From JAFMJV01 sp963814315 (GTDB lineage Bacteria; Chloroflexota; Limnocylindria; Limnocylindrales; CSP1-4): 64,000 nucleotides of DNA. The position numbers and the translations under genes were made by a program. The notes beneath the pieces were generated by a model that saw nothing but the letters and a program-made list of their open reading frames with translations, made no database searches and was not told where the DNA came from. Each line of letters begins with the position of its first letter. The stretch's first letter is position 1. This document shows positions 1 to 8,844 of the stretch, piece by piece. The DNA lies in assembly GCA_963814315.1 (NCBI GenBank), contig CAWFCG010000002.1:124001-188000 (forward strand), written 5' to 3'.

Positions 1-522
1 CGCACCCCATTCCTTGAGCACCTCGATGGCGGCGGTAGCTGAACCGCCCGTGGCCAACATGGGGTCGAGGATGAGGCAGGTATCGACGGTGGTCTGGTCG
101 GGCAGCTTGTTGTAGTACTCCACCGGGCGCAGTGTCCGCTCGTCGCGGAAAAGGCCCAGGTGCCACACCTGCGCGGTCGGAAAGAGCTCCAGGAACGCAT
201 CGACCATGCCCAGTCCCGCGCGCAGGATCGGGACCAGACCCAGGCGCTCCGCGAGCTCGTGTCCGGTGGTCACCTCAAGCGGCGTCTGCACCTCGATCGT
301 ATCGAGCCGGGCATCGGCGAGGGCCTCGTAGCCCACTAGCCAGCTGATCTCACGGACCAGCTCGCGGAACTTCTTGGGCTCGGTCGCCACATCTCGCAAG
401 AGCGCCAGCTTGTGCAGCACGGCGGGATGGCTGGAGATGAACAGGTTGGGCGGGTTGGGCTGGTCGGGCACGAACGCCTCCGAAGGTACGACGGGATGGC
501 GAGTGCTGATTTTAGGGCCCAT
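1..522 (-). CDS. upp: Uracil phosphoribosyltransferase, 3' end cut by window edge
   Basis: It converts uracil and PRPP to UMP in pyrimidine salvage. Reading leftward from an ATG at 522, the frame is open to the window edge (174 codons of a family usually near 210). The translation holds the family segments LVPILRAGLGMVDAFL and LILDPMLATGGSATAAIEVL; the second is the PRPP-binding loop. Only the last 35 or so residues are missing. It is divergent from the asparaginase gene at 603, so the 80 bp between them should contain both promoters. The function is clear from the motifs. Confidence 0.93.
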   Translation of the reverse strand, partial: MGPKISTRHPVVPSEAFVPDQPNPPNLFISSHPAVLHKLALLRDVATEPKKFRELVREISWLVGYEALADARLDTIEVQTPLEVTTGHELAERLGLVPILRAGLGMVDAFLELFPTAQVWHLGLFRDERTLRPVEYYNKLPDQTTVDTCLILDPMLATGGSATAAIEVLKEWGA

Positions 523-602
523 GGCGTCGGTCGGTCAGGGACGCGCAGCACCAGCCCGTTCCGCACCCGATACCATCGCTCTGAGCGCGATACCATCGGT
601 TC

Positions 603-1772
603 GTGCCAGAGCAAACCTCCATCCCGGCGTTCCCCCTCGATGTGCCTGCCCGCGAGCCTCGCGCTCACGGTCGCAAGCGTGCCACACGGACTCGCAAGGG
701 CGCACCACCGCCGGTCCTGGTGGAGGTCCACCGCGGGAGCACCATCGAGAGCCGCCACCGTGGTCACATCGTGCAGCTCGATGCGAGCGGCAAGGTCATC
801 CGGGCGATCGGGGCGCCGAGCACGGACGTGATGCTGCGATCGACGGTGAAGCCGTTCGGCGTGGTCGCGCTCATCGAGTCGGGTGCTGCCGATGACCTCG
901 CGTTGACCCCGGCCGAGCTCGCCATCATGTGTGCCTCGCACACCGGCGAGGACAAGCACGTGCGCACGCTGCAGGGCATCTTCCGCCGGGCCAGCGTCAC
1001 CCAGGCGCTGCTGCAGTGCGGTACCGACGGTGCCCCCAGCGATGCCCTCACCGCGGCCCGATTGGCTCGTGACGGCGAGACCCCCGGCCCCATCCGCCAC
1101 GGCTGCTCCGGCTTCCACGCAGCGTCCATCCTGATGAGCGCCTATGCCGGCTGGTCTGTCGAGGGCTATGCGGACCCCAAGCACCCTAGTCAGGTGGCGG
1201 TTCGCGAGACCGTGGCGCGTCTCTTCGGCCGCAACCTCGAGACGCTCAAGGTCGCCACCGACAACTGTGGCCTGCTGACCTATGAGGTCACACTGCTCGA
1301 GTTGGCGCGCGCCTACCTGCTGCTGGCCGACCCCGAGGGGCCAGCCACAGATGGCCCGCGATCGGCCTCCGCGCCAGCCCTCGCGCGCGTTCGTGACGCC
1401 ATGATGGGCGCACCGGACATGGTCGGCGGCACCTATGACAACCTCGACACGGAGTTGATGCGGCGCCGACCGGGCCGCTTGCTCGCCAAGGCCGGCGCCG
1501 ACGGCGAGCGCGCCATGGGCTTGGTTGCCGCGGCCGGTGCGGAGGCCTCCGGCATCGCCATCAAGATCGAGGACGGCGACATGTCCCGCCGCGCCATCAC
1601 GGCTACGTCGGTGGAGGTGCTGGCACAGATCGGCGTGCTCGATGATCGCGACCTGCGTGCCATCGCCGGATACCACCATCCAGCGGCGACGGCGCCGGGA
1701 GGGGGAGTCGCCGCGACGGCGCTGCCACGCTTCGAGCTGGCATCCGTGGACGGCGCGAGTCAGCTGCCCTAA
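603..1772 (+). CDS. L-asparaginase II family protein (AnsA-like)
   Basis: Predicted to hydrolyse L-asparagine to aspartate and ammonia. It belongs to the asparaginase II family typified by the rhizobial enzyme, which is unrelated to E. coli AnsA/AnsB. The 389-residue product has a basic, low-complexity N-terminus of about 35 residues, then family segments such as VEVHRGSTIESRHRG, LRSTVKPFG, CASHTGEDKHV, HGCSGFHA and TDNCGLLTYEV. The start is GTG at 603; the early extension is poorly conserved in type, so a later start is possible. It lies 23 bp upstream of the J-domain gene and is probably co-transcribed with it. Family assignment is firm, substrate is inferred. Confidence 0.88.
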   Translation: MPEQTSIPAFPLDVPAREPRAHGRKRATRTRKGAPPPVLVEVHRGSTIESRHRGHIVQLDASGKVIRAIGAPSTDVMLRSTVKPFGVVALIESGAADDLALTPAELAIMCASHTGEDKHVRTLQGIFRRASVTQALLQCGTDGAPSDALTAARLARDGETPGPIRHGCSGFHAASILMSAYAGWSVEGYADPKHPSQVAVRETVARLFGRNLETLKVATDNCGLLTYEVTLLELARAYLLLADPEGPATDGPRSASAPALARVRDAMMGAPDMVGGTYDNLDTELMRRRPGRLLAKAGADGERAMGLVAAAGAEASGIAIKIEDGDMSRRAITATSVEVLAQIGVLDDRDLRAIAGYHHPAATAPGGGVAATALPRFELASVDGASQLP

Positions 1773-1795
1773 CGACGAGGACGACGACGGCCAGG

Positions 1796-2473
1796 ATGAA
1801 GCCGACCAGCGACCCATATCGCATCCTCGGTATCCTTCGCGGTGCCGATCGTGAGCAGGTCAAGACGGCGCACCGCCGCCTGGCCAAGCTCTATCACCCT
1901 GATGGTGCCAGTGGCGACGCGCAGCGCTTCCTCGCCGTCCAGGAGGCCTATCAGGTGCTGTCCGATCCGTTACGTCGCCGCGAGTGGGATCGTCTGCATG
2001 CGCCAGGACCTACGACCGGCCCCACGAGAGGCACCTCCGCGAGACCGCCACGTTCCCCAGTCTCGCGGCCTCCAGATCACAGCAAACGTGGTCGCGGCGC
2101 GCGCGGCCCGCGTCAACGCAACGATGCCCCGACCACCGAGCGCGTGCCTTGGTGGGAGGACTACCGGCCCGGAGTCCGGCGTGACGCCGCAGCCGAACCT
2201 CCGCCAGGTACGCCACCAGAACCCCCGCTCGAGCCCCGGCCCAGGAGCGCCGAGCCGACCGCGCCCACCCCCGATGAGTCCGATGCTGATTTCGATGTCT
2301 TCAGCCGGTCCAGCGGCGCGGCCTGGTCATCCGCGGCTCGCCGACACTTCCGTCGTGGCACAGACGATCTTCCCTCCCGCGGCGTGTGGCGATATCGTGG
2401 CACGCAGGTCGTGACCGGAGCTGAGGCCCGCAAGGTGGCGGCAGAAGAGGAAGAGGAGAACCGCACACGATGA
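1796..2473 (+). CDS. J-domain (DnaJ N-terminal) protein
   Basis: Residues about 5-68 form a J domain with the diagnostic HPD tripeptide (LYHPDG) between helices II and III, so it should stimulate an Hsp70/DnaK partner. After the J domain the protein is low-complexity, rich in Pro, Arg, Ser and Glu, with no zinc-finger or C-terminal DnaJ substrate-binding domains, so it is a specialised co-chaperone rather than DnaJ itself. The last codons overlap the gltX start as ATGA, which suggests translational coupling. The client is unknown. Confidence 0.85.
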   Translation: MKPTSDPYRILGILRGADREQVKTAHRRLAKLYHPDGASGDAQRFLAVQEAYQVLSDPLRRREWDRLHAPGPTTGPTRGTSARPPRSPVSRPPDHSKRGRGARGPRQRNDAPTTERVPWWEDYRPGVRRDAAAEPPPGTPPEPPLEPRPRSAEPTAPTPDESDADFDVFSRSSGAAWSSAARRHFRRGTDDLPSRGVWRYRGTQVVTGAEARKVAAEEEEENRTR

Positions 2474-3975
2474 CGACTCGCTGCCGCATCGCACCCAGCC
2501 CGACCGGGCCACTGCACATCGGTACGGCCCGGACCGCGCTGTTCAACTACCTGTTCGCGCGGCGCACGGGCGGCACCTTCGTGTTGCGCCTCGAGGACAC
2601 TGACCAGGCACGCTCGACGGTCGAGCACGAGGGGGACATCCTTGACGGCCTGCACTGGTTGGGCATCGACTGGGATGAAGGTCCGGGAGTCGATGACAGA
2701 CCCCCCCGCGGTGACTTCGGTCCGTATCGCCAGTCGGAACGCGGCGACCGGTACAGCGCAGCCATCGATCGGCTGCTGGCAGAAGACATGGCCTACCCCT
2801 GTTACTGCACCACCGAGGAGCGCGAGGCTGACCGCGCCGCCAACCCGGATATCTCCGGCTACATCGGTCGCTGCGCGCATCTCTCCGAGGATGAGCGCGA
2901 AGCTCGCCGAGCCGAGGGGCGTGAACCGGTCATCCGCTTCCGCATCGGGGTGGGTGCCGTCGAGTTCGATGATCTGGTTCGTGGTCATGTCAGCATCGAT
3001 ACCAGCCAGCTCGGCGGTGACCTGGTCATCGCCCGCTCGGATGGCTCGCCGCTGTACCACTTCGTGGTCGTCGTCGATGACATCGCCATGCAGATCAGCC
3101 ACGTGATCCGCGGTGAGGACCACCTCTCCAATACGCCCAAGCACGTGCTGTTGTTCCGTGCGCTCGGTGCCCAGCCGCCGGTCTTCGCGCATCTTCCACT
3201 CATCCTCAATCCTGACCGCTCCAAGATGAGCAAACGCAAGAGTCAAACTGCGGTGGCGGCATATCGTGAGCAAGGCTACATACCTGAAGCCGTCGTGAAC
3301 CACCTCGCGCTGCTGGGCTGGAGCAGCGGTGACGACGAGGACCTCTTCAGTCTGGCCGACCTTGAAACGCGCTTCGACCTTGACCGGGTGCAGCCGTCCG
3401 GCGCCATCTTCGACATCGACAGACTCGATTGGCTCAACGGCCAGTGGATCCGCCGTTTGGCACCGCCCGTGCTGGCCGAGCGCGCCCTTCCATTCCTGGA
3501 GCGTTCGCTGGCGGTCGCGGCGCATGATGGGCACCGGGTTCGCACGCCGACCGTGGCGGACCTCACACCGTTGCTACCGATGGTGACCGAGCGCCTACCC
3601 CGTCTCGACGCCGTCGGACCGATGCTTGACTTCGTCTTCATCGAGGACCTGGACATCGACCCTGTGCTGCTGGTGCCCAAGCGATGGGATGCCGCCACGA
3701 CCGCGACTGGCCTGACCGAAGTCCGGCGCCTCATCGAGGCCGCCGGGCCTGAGCGCTTCGACGGGGACGACCTGGAACCACCCATGCGGGCACTGTGTGA
3801 TGGACTGGGTTGGAAAGTGGGTGATCTGTTCATGGCGGTCCGCGTCGCAGTCACTGGCCGCATTGCCACCCCGCCACTGTTCGATGTCATGGCCGCCATC
3901 GGTTACGACACCACCCTCGCGCGCCTCCGAGCGGCGCACGAGTTGCTCACGCAGGAAACAAGGGAGGATCGATGA
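2470..3975 (+). CDS. gltX: Glutamate--tRNA ligase
   Basis: It charges tRNA-Glu (or tRNA-Glu and tRNA-Gln in a non-discriminating system) with glutamate. The 501-residue protein has the class I signature PSPTGPLHIG near residue 8 and the KMSKR loop (SKMSKRKSQT) near residue 255, followed by the alpha-helical anticodon-binding region. Length is normal for bacterial GluRS. It overlaps the J-domain gene by ATGA at the 5' end and the NTF2-like gene by ATGA at the 3' end, so the three are likely one transcript. The sequence alone does not say whether tRNA-Gln is also charged. Confidence 0.97.
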   Translation: MTTRCRIAPSPTGPLHIGTARTALFNYLFARRTGGTFVLRLEDTDQARSTVEHEGDILDGLHWLGIDWDEGPGVDDRPPRGDFGPYRQSERGDRYSAAIDRLLAEDMAYPCYCTTEEREADRAANPDISGYIGRCAHLSEDEREARRAEGREPVIRFRIGVGAVEFDDLVRGHVSIDTSQLGGDLVIARSDGSPLYHFVVVVDDIAMQISHVIRGEDHLSNTPKHVLLFRALGAQPPVFAHLPLILNPDRSKMSKRKSQTAVAAYREQGYIPEAVVNHLALLGWSSGDDEDLFSLADLETRFDLDRVQPSGAIFDIDRLDWLNGQWIRRLAPPVLAERALPFLERSLAVAAHDGHRVRTPTVADLTPLLPMVTERLPRLDAVGPMLDFVFIEDLDIDPVLLVPKRWDAATTATGLTEVRRLIEAAGPERFDGDDLEPPMRALCDGLGWKVGDLFMAVRVAVTGRIATPPLFDVMAAIGYDTTLARLRAAHELLTQETREDR

Positions 3976-4367
3976 TGCACTTGTCGCGCGACCAGTTCGG
4001 GTCCTGGCTGGCCCGCTACGTCGAGGCTTGGCGCAGCCGCGATGCCGACGCCATCGGAGAGCTTTTCAGCGCTGACTGCTCCTATAGCTACAGCGGTGGC
4101 CATACCTCGATCGAAGGCCGCGACGCCATCGTCAAGTCGTGGCTTGACGAAGAGGAGTCGGGCTCATGGGAAGCGGCATACGAGCCGCTGGCCATCGAGG
4201 CTGAGGTCCACGTGTCCATCGGCTCGACTCGCTACTTCGACGAGGCCGGGATGCCTCGCGACGAGTACAGCAACATCTTCGTCTGTCGTTTCGCTGATGA
4301 TGGTCGGTGTACGGACTTCGCCGAATGGTGGATGCGCGCGCCGGGTCCCGTGGGGCGGCTCGACTGA
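3972..4367 (+). CDS. NTF2-like / SnoaL-fold protein
   Basis: A 131-residue single-domain protein. The pattern of an N-terminal helix with YVEAWRSRDADAIGELF, then a strand and a GRDAIVKSW segment, and a C-terminal antiparallel sheet ending FAEWWMRAPG is typical of nuclear transport factor 2-like (SnoaL) folds. Members are small enzymes or ligand-binding proteins and the specific role cannot be told from sequence. Its start overlaps the gltX stop (ATGA), and it ends 2 bp before the TTG start chosen for the response regulator. Confidence 0.75.
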   Translation: MMHLSRDQFGSWLARYVEAWRSRDADAIGELFSADCSYSYSGGHTSIEGRDAIVKSWLDEEESGSWEAAYEPLAIEAEVHVSIGSTRYFDEAGMPRDEYSNIFVCRFADDGRCTDFAEWWMRAPGPVGRLD

Positions 4368-4369
4368 CC

Positions 4370-5089
4370 TTGTCGCACACGATCCTCCTCGTTGACGACG
4401 AACCCACGCTGCGAGAGACCCTGGCCGAGGCGCTTGAGCAGGACGGGCTACATGTCATCACGGCCGCCGACGGCCGGCAGGCCCTGGAGCATTTTCGCGC
4501 CCAAACGCCCGACCTCGTGCTGCTGGACGTGATGCTGCCGGAGCTCTCCGGCATCGAGATCTGCCGCATCCTGCGCCGCGAATTGTCGGTGCCCATCATC
4601 ATGCTGACCGCCAAGGACAGTGAGATCGACAAGGTCGTGGGGCTGGAGCTGGGTGCCGACGACTATGTCACCAAGCCCTTCAGCCTGCGCGAGCTGATGG
4701 CACGCATCCGCATCCAGCTGCGGCGCCTCGATGGCGCACTTTCCGGGGACGACCGCTCGGCCGATGGCGGACGTGCGCCCGATTCGATCGCGCTTGGGGA
4801 TGTCGTCATCGACTCCGCCGGTCATCGCTTGCTGCGGGCGGGAGAGGTCATCCGAGTCAAACCCAAGGCCTTCGAGCTGCTGGCATTCCTGGCCCGCCAC
4901 CCGGGGCAGGTCTTCAGTCGGGACCAGCTCCTGGAGAAGGTGTGGGGCTATGACTACGCGGGTGAGACACGCACCGTGGACGTGCACGTGCATTGGCTGC
5001 GGTCGGCCATCGAGGCCGATCCCAGCGCGCCGGTCTACCTGCAGACGGTGCGTGGTGTCGGCTACGTGCTGCGGCTGCCCGAGGCTTGA
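4370..5089 (+). CDS. OmpR/PhoB-family response regulator
   Basis: A two-component transcription factor of 239 residues if translation starts at TTG 4370, just after the upstream stop; an ATG at 4325 would overlap that gene. The receiver domain has the acidic pair DD at 9-10, the phosphoacceptor D53 in LVLLDVMLPE, and the KPF switch lysine. The C-terminal half is a winged-helix effector domain (KPKAFELLAFLARHPGQVFSR, then VWGYDYAGETRTVDVHVHWLR, then TVRGVGYVL). No kinase is adjacent, but a PhoR-like kinase lies 3.7 kb downstream beside the Pi transport genes, so it may be the PhoP/RegX3-type regulator of the Pho regulon. That pairing is inference. Confidence 0.9.
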   Translation: MSHTILLVDDEPTLRETLAEALEQDGLHVITAADGRQALEHFRAQTPDLVLLDVMLPELSGIEICRILRRELSVPIIMLTAKDSEIDKVVGLELGADDYVTKPFSLRELMARIRIQLRRLDGALSGDDRSADGGRAPDSIALGDVVIDSAGHRLLRAGEVIRVKPKAFELLAFLARHPGQVFSRDQLLEKVWGYDYAGETRTVDVHVHWLRSAIEADPSAPVYLQTVRGVGYVLRLPEA

Positions 5090-5129
5090 CTTGCGCACCA
5101 GCAGTCCGCGCAACCAGGCCGCGTCGAGG

Positions 5130-5465
5130 GAGTGCGTGATCTCGTCCTCGCGAAACCCGCGGATCTACTCGGACCCGACGCCCTTACCAGTGGCGTTGGC
5201 GGCGATCGAGCCTATCGCTCGGCATCCACGTTGCCGCCTGGCCTCGCCTGGGTCGGCGCACCCTGACGGGGTCATCCGGCTTTGTCGCGCCTCTGGCGCC
5301 GGCGGCAAGCAGGTCGCCGATGCCCAACACGCGGCGCTGGCCATCGCAAAGGGGTGTACCTGGGTCACCCGCGACTCCGACTTCGGGCGCTTTGAGGCAC
5401 ACGGACTGCGCTGGCAACACCTCGTGTTCCATGACACACCGCCCGATCCGGCGGAGCACGCATGA
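5130..5465 (+). pseudogene. VapC-type PIN-domain toxin, 3' remnant
   Basis: The frame ending at TGA 5465 encodes the C-terminal two thirds of a VapC PIN ribonuclease: NPRIYSDPTPLPVALAAI, then VADAQHAALAIAKGCTWVTRDSDFGRF with the late acidic residues of the active site (D of VADAQ and D of TRDSDF). The N-terminal strand with the first catalytic Asp and its start codon are absent, and the preceding sequence is the end of the response regulator. No antitoxin is seen. It ends in an ATGA overlap with the GHKL ATPase gene. Read as a dead toxin fragment left by deletion. Confidence 0.72.
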
Positions 5466-7030
5466 CGGTGCGCGTCGTCCGCGAGCGCATCGATCCGCGC
5501 TTGACGGCGGCCCTCTTCTCCAACTACCGCACACCCATCGACGCACTCCTCGAGCTGATCGACAACGCCGTCGACTCGCGGGTCCAGGGACGGACGCTTG
5601 TCATCGACCTCGCCCTGCGACCGGGCACGGTCAGCCTGTCCGTCGTCGGTGGGGCCGGCATGGGTCCGCGCGAGCTGGAGCGCGAATACCTGCGCTGGGG
5701 TGGTTCGAGCAAGCGTGCCGGCGAACGCATCGGTCGCTACGGTCAAGGCGGCAAGGCCGCCATCGGCCACCTCGGCGGACGGTTTTCCATCAGTGCTTCA
5801 CCGAGCGGCGATGCGGTCGCCTACGGATTCGTCGATGATGACTATCGCGACCGCAGCAAGCTGCGCAGCTATGAACTTACCGAGGTTCGGAAGCCGTGCG
5901 ATCGTGAGCTTGGCTATGTACGCATCGAGATCGGCGCCGTCGACCGCAAGCTCGACACCCGCCGCGTGAGCACGCGACTGGGGGACGTCTACCGGCCGCT
6001 GCTTGCCGCCGGTGATGTGGTGATGCGCATCGACCGTGCGCCCGTGGTGCCGGTCGAATGGCCGCTCGATGACCACCAGGACTTCAGCGTCCGCGCCGGT
6101 GGCAGGCTGGTGCGAGGCTGGCACGGACTGCTCGCCGATCCGCCACCGGGCAGCATCGAGGCCGGGGTCCGCCTGTATCACCTGGGCCGCCTCGTCGGCG
6201 CGCCCGAATGGTTCGGCCACCCTGGTCCGGCGGTGCATCCGGGGCTCAATCGGCTCATCGGCGAGGTGGAGCTGCCGCACGTGTCCGTCACGCTCAACAA
6301 GAGCGACATCGAGCGCGGCAGTCCCGAGTGGGAGGCGGTCGAAGCGCGCCTGCACCGCCTCCTGGCCCCGCTGATCCGGCGATTGACGCGCGAGGAGGCC
6401 ATCGCCGCCAGTCCGCAGGCGCTGCGCACGGCCGACCAGGTCCGGCGCATCCTCGCCCGCGCCTTGCGGATGCTGGAGTCGGGCAAGCTGTTCGAGAGTG
6501 AGATCGGGTCGGGCCCGGGGAGTGGGGTCGAGGGTCAGCTGACGATGGAGAGCTACGCCACAGAGCCCGCCGCGGACGAAGAGTCGACCGGCGCGGCCGC
6601 CGAAGACGCCGACAGCACCGACGACGCCGACGACCATGGCGATGCCGCGAACGAAGACGCCGCGGCGGAGCCCACCGAGCCGCCGATCCGCACGGGCGGA
6701 CGTGGTCCCGGCCGGCGGACCGGTGTCGGCGAGGTCGTCATCCGCTCGCTCGATCCGCGGCTGCGAAGCGCGATGGTGGTCGAGGACGGCGTGCGCCGGG
6801 TGGTCATCAACTCACGCTTTCCGCTCTACGAGGTCCGCAAGGGCGACCTCTGGTACCAGCTGGAGACAGCCCTGCGCGAGGTGTGCGTGACCATCCCCGA
6901 GGCCACCATCCCCGAGTTCGAGCGGCGCGTCAACGAGCTGATGCTGGTCTCCCTTGGCCTCGCCGAACGTCGACGCCGCTCCCGGCACAGGAAGAAGGTG
7001 GATCCACCGCGGCTCTTGCCTCGCGAGTGA
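5462..7030 (+). CDS. GHKL (HATPase_c_3) ATPase, MORC/Hsp90-like
   Basis: A 522-residue protein with an N-terminal GHKL ATP-binding domain. The N-box ALLELIDNAVDSR supplies the catalytic E31 and Mg-binding N35, and the lid/G2 region is RIGRYGQGGKAAIGHLGG. It lacks kinase phosphotransfer or topoisomerase modules. A segment with SVTLNKSDIERGSPEW (about 280-300) resembles the S5-fold transducer of MORC-type ATPases. An acidic Ala/Asp/Glu linker (about 365-415) leads to a C-terminal domain (about 435-500) with VVINSRFPLYEV. The G1 box reads VVGGAGMG, with Gly63 where the adenine-contacting Asp of DxGxG is expected. Prokaryotic MORC-like ATPases are linked to DNA handling and defence; the role here is unknown. 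Confidence 0.82.
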   Translation: MTVRVVRERIDPRLTAALFSNYRTPIDALLELIDNAVDSRVQGRTLVIDLALRPGTVSLSVVGGAGMGPRELEREYLRWGGSSKRAGERIGRYGQGGKAAIGHLGGRFSISASPSGDAVAYGFVDDDYRDRSKLRSYELTEVRKPCDRELGYVRIEIGAVDRKLDTRRVSTRLGDVYRPLLAAGDVVMRIDRAPVVPVEWPLDDHQDFSVRAGGRLVRGWHGLLADPPPGSIEAGVRLYHLGRLVGAPEWFGHPGPAVHPGLNRLIGEVELPHVSVTLNKSDIERGSPEWEAVEARLHRLLAPLIRRLTREEAIAASPQALRTADQVRRILARALRMLESGKLFESEIGSGPGSGVEGQLTMESYATEPAADEESTGAAAEDADSTDDADDHGDAANEDAAAEPTEPPIRTGGRGPGRRTGVGEVVIRSLDPRLRSAMVVEDGVRRVVINSRFPLYEVRKGDLWYQLETALREVCVTIPEATIPEFERRVNELMLVSLGLAERRRRSRHRKKVDPPRLLPRE

Positions 7031-7057
7031 CGCTGCGCGAGTGACGCATGCGCTGGC

Positions 7058-7678
7058 CTAGTTGCCCTTGTGGACGATACGTTGGATGATCTCGGAGACG
7101 TCCTCCGCGGCGTCGATGGCTTCTTCCAGTGATCCGTAGATGTCTCGCCACTTGATGACATCGAGCGGATCGTGTGATTCGCGGAAGAGTCGGCCGATGG
7201 CCGATCGCGACAGGCCGTCGGCCTCGTTCTCAAGGACGTGCACGCGTCGGAGATGCTCGCCCAGGCCCTTCATCGACTCGAGCTTGCGCAGGGCGGCATA
7301 TAGCTCCACGGCCTGCTCCTCAAGGATGGCCGCAAGCCGCTGAGCTTCTTCGGTCGGCGTCTGGACGACGTAGATCTGCATCGCCTCCGCGGTCTCCTGG
7401 ATACCATCGACCACGTCATCCATGCGCCGCGCCAGCTCGTGGATGTCCTCCCGATCGATGGGCGTGATGAAGGCATCATCGAGTCGCAGCCCGATCTCAT
7501 CACCGATCTCATCACCGGCGTGCTCAAGATCCTGGATGCGCCCGATACGAGCGTCGATGTCGTCATAGGCTTGCATCAGCCCGTGCAGCTCTCCGGCTGC
7601 CTTCAGCAGGTTCTCACCGTCCGCGACAAGAAGATCGAAGAACTTCACATCGCGTGGCATCAAGCGCAGCGAGACCAT
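7058..7678 (-). CDS. DUF47 / PhoU-like PiT accessory protein
   Basis: A 206-residue all-helical cytosolic protein of the DUF47 (YkaA/TIGR00153) family, related to PhoU and usually encoded next to low-affinity phosphate transporters. Visible family features are the N-terminal LMPRDVKFFDLL, repeated helices with D/E-rich EHAGDEIGDEI, and the C-terminal IKWRDIYGSLEEAIDAAEDVSEII. The ATG at 7678 is preceded by GGAGGG at suitable spacing. It lies 17 bp downstream of the PiT gene on the same strand, an arrangement typical of a pit-DUF47 operon in which DUF47 modulates transport. Confidence 0.92.
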   Translation of the reverse strand: MVSLRLMPRDVKFFDLLVADGENLLKAAGELHGLMQAYDDIDARIGRIQDLEHAGDEIGDEIGLRLDDAFITPIDREDIHELARRMDDVVDGIQETAEAMQIYVVQTPTEEAQRLAAILEEQAVELYAALRKLESMKGLGEHLRRVHVLENEADGLSRSAIGRLFRESHDPLDVIKWRDIYGSLEEAIDAAEDVSEIIQRIVHKGN

Positions 7679-7695
7679 CGATCGGGACCCTCCGT

Positions 7696-8700
7696 TCAGC
7701 TCACGCCGAGACCACTGATGACCAGCCAAGTGACGGCGCCCATCAGGCCGGCTGCGGGGATGGTGATGAACCAGGCGGTCACGATAGTACGCGCTACACC
7801 CCAGCGCACGTGGCGTGTGCCCTTGCTCGTGCCGACGCCGGTGATGGCGCTGGAGATGACATGTGTCGTGGAGACGGGCATACCCAGGGAGGCGGTCACC
7901 ACCAGCACGGTGGCAGCGCTGGTCTCGGCAGCGAAGCCGTGCACTGGCTCCAGCTCCACCACGCGTTGACCCATCGTCTTCATGATGCGCCAGCCGCCGG
8001 CCGCGGTCCCCAGGGACATGGCCGACGCGGCCAGGATGATGACCCAGACAGGCACCGTGATGTCATCGATCATGCCCGCGGTGAAGAGCGCCAGTGTGAC
8101 GATGCCCATCGTCTTCTGGGCGTCGTTGGAGCCGTGGGCGAAAGCCATGAAACCGGCTGAGAGGACCTGCAGCTTGCGGAACATGCGCGAGGCCGGTCGG
8201 CGTGGGGCACGGAAGAACAGTCGTGCCAGCAGGACCATGACCATGAGACCCAGCACGAAACCGACGATAGGCGAGGAGAACATGGGCACGATGACCTTGC
8301 TGATGATGCCGTCGATATTCAGGGCGCCAAAGCCCGCAGCCACGATGGTGGCACCGAGCAAGCCGCCGATCAGAGCGTGCGACGAGGAGCTGGGGATACC
8401 GAACCACCAGGTGAAGAGGTTCCAGGCGATGGCACCTGCCAGCGCCGCGATGATGACCGCCTCGGTAGTCGTTTCGGTATCGACCAGGCCGGCGCCGATG
8501 GTCGTGGCCACGGCCGTTCCGGCGAAGGCGCCGGCGAAGTTCATGGTGGCAGCCATCATCACCGCGGTCCGGGGGCGGAGAGCCTGCGTTGCCACGGAGG
8601 TGGCGATGGCATTGGCCGAGTCGTGGAAGCCGTTGATGTAGTCGAATAGGACGGCCAGGACGATGATGAGCAGGAGCGACAGCGTCAGGCCATCGAGCAC
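7696..8700 (-). CDS. pit: PiT-family low-affinity inorganic phosphate transporter
   Basis: An integral membrane symporter for phosphate (probably as metal-phosphate with H+ or Na+). The 334-residue protein is almost entirely transmembrane segments and has both PiT signatures: FDYINGFHDSANAIATSVAT at the N-terminus and the second repeat AFAHGSNDAQKTMGI after a central cytoplasmic loop. WWFGIPSSSSHALIG and LGMPVSTTHVISSA are the paired family motifs. The start is GTG at 8700. The DUF47 gene follows directly. Its location between a response regulator, a PhoR-like kinase and the pst operon puts low- and high-affinity Pi uptake together. Confidence 0.95.
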   Translation of the reverse strand: MLDGLTLSLLLIIVLAVLFDYINGFHDSANAIATSVATQALRPRTAVMMAATMNFAGAFAGTAVATTIGAGLVDTETTTEAVIIAALAGAIAWNLFTWWFGIPSSSSHALIGGLLGATIVAAGFGALNIDGIISKVIVPMFSSPIVGFVLGLMVMVLLARLFFRAPRRPASRMFRKLQVLSAGFMAFAHGSNDAQKTMGIVTLALFTAGMIDDITVPVWVIILAASAMSLGTAAGGWRIMKTMGQRVVELEPVHGFAAETSAATVLVVTASLGMPVSTTHVISSAITGVGTSKGTRHVRWGVARTIVTAWFITIPAAGLMGAVTWLVISGLGVS

Positions 8701-8844
8701 GCGGGACTACCTCTGGCACACAGAACACCGGCCCGTGGTCGGGCCGGCCGAGGGGGACCTTCTGGCTGTCACGAGGGTACGCCACGTCAGGCCTCGTCGC
8801 AGGACGGACACGGCCGGGAGCAGTAAGGGACCTATGCTTGAGAC

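Noticed and set aside
336..1817. A 493-codon minus-strand open frame opposite the asparaginase gene
   Set aside because: Arg/Gly/His-rich, no family features, and fully antisense to a gene with clear motifs; typical of GC-rich antisense frames. The true minus-strand gene in part of this span is upp, in another frame.
2161..3534. A 457-codon minus-strand frame opposite gltX
   Set aside because: Antisense to a certain gltX; composition is that of a shadow frame.
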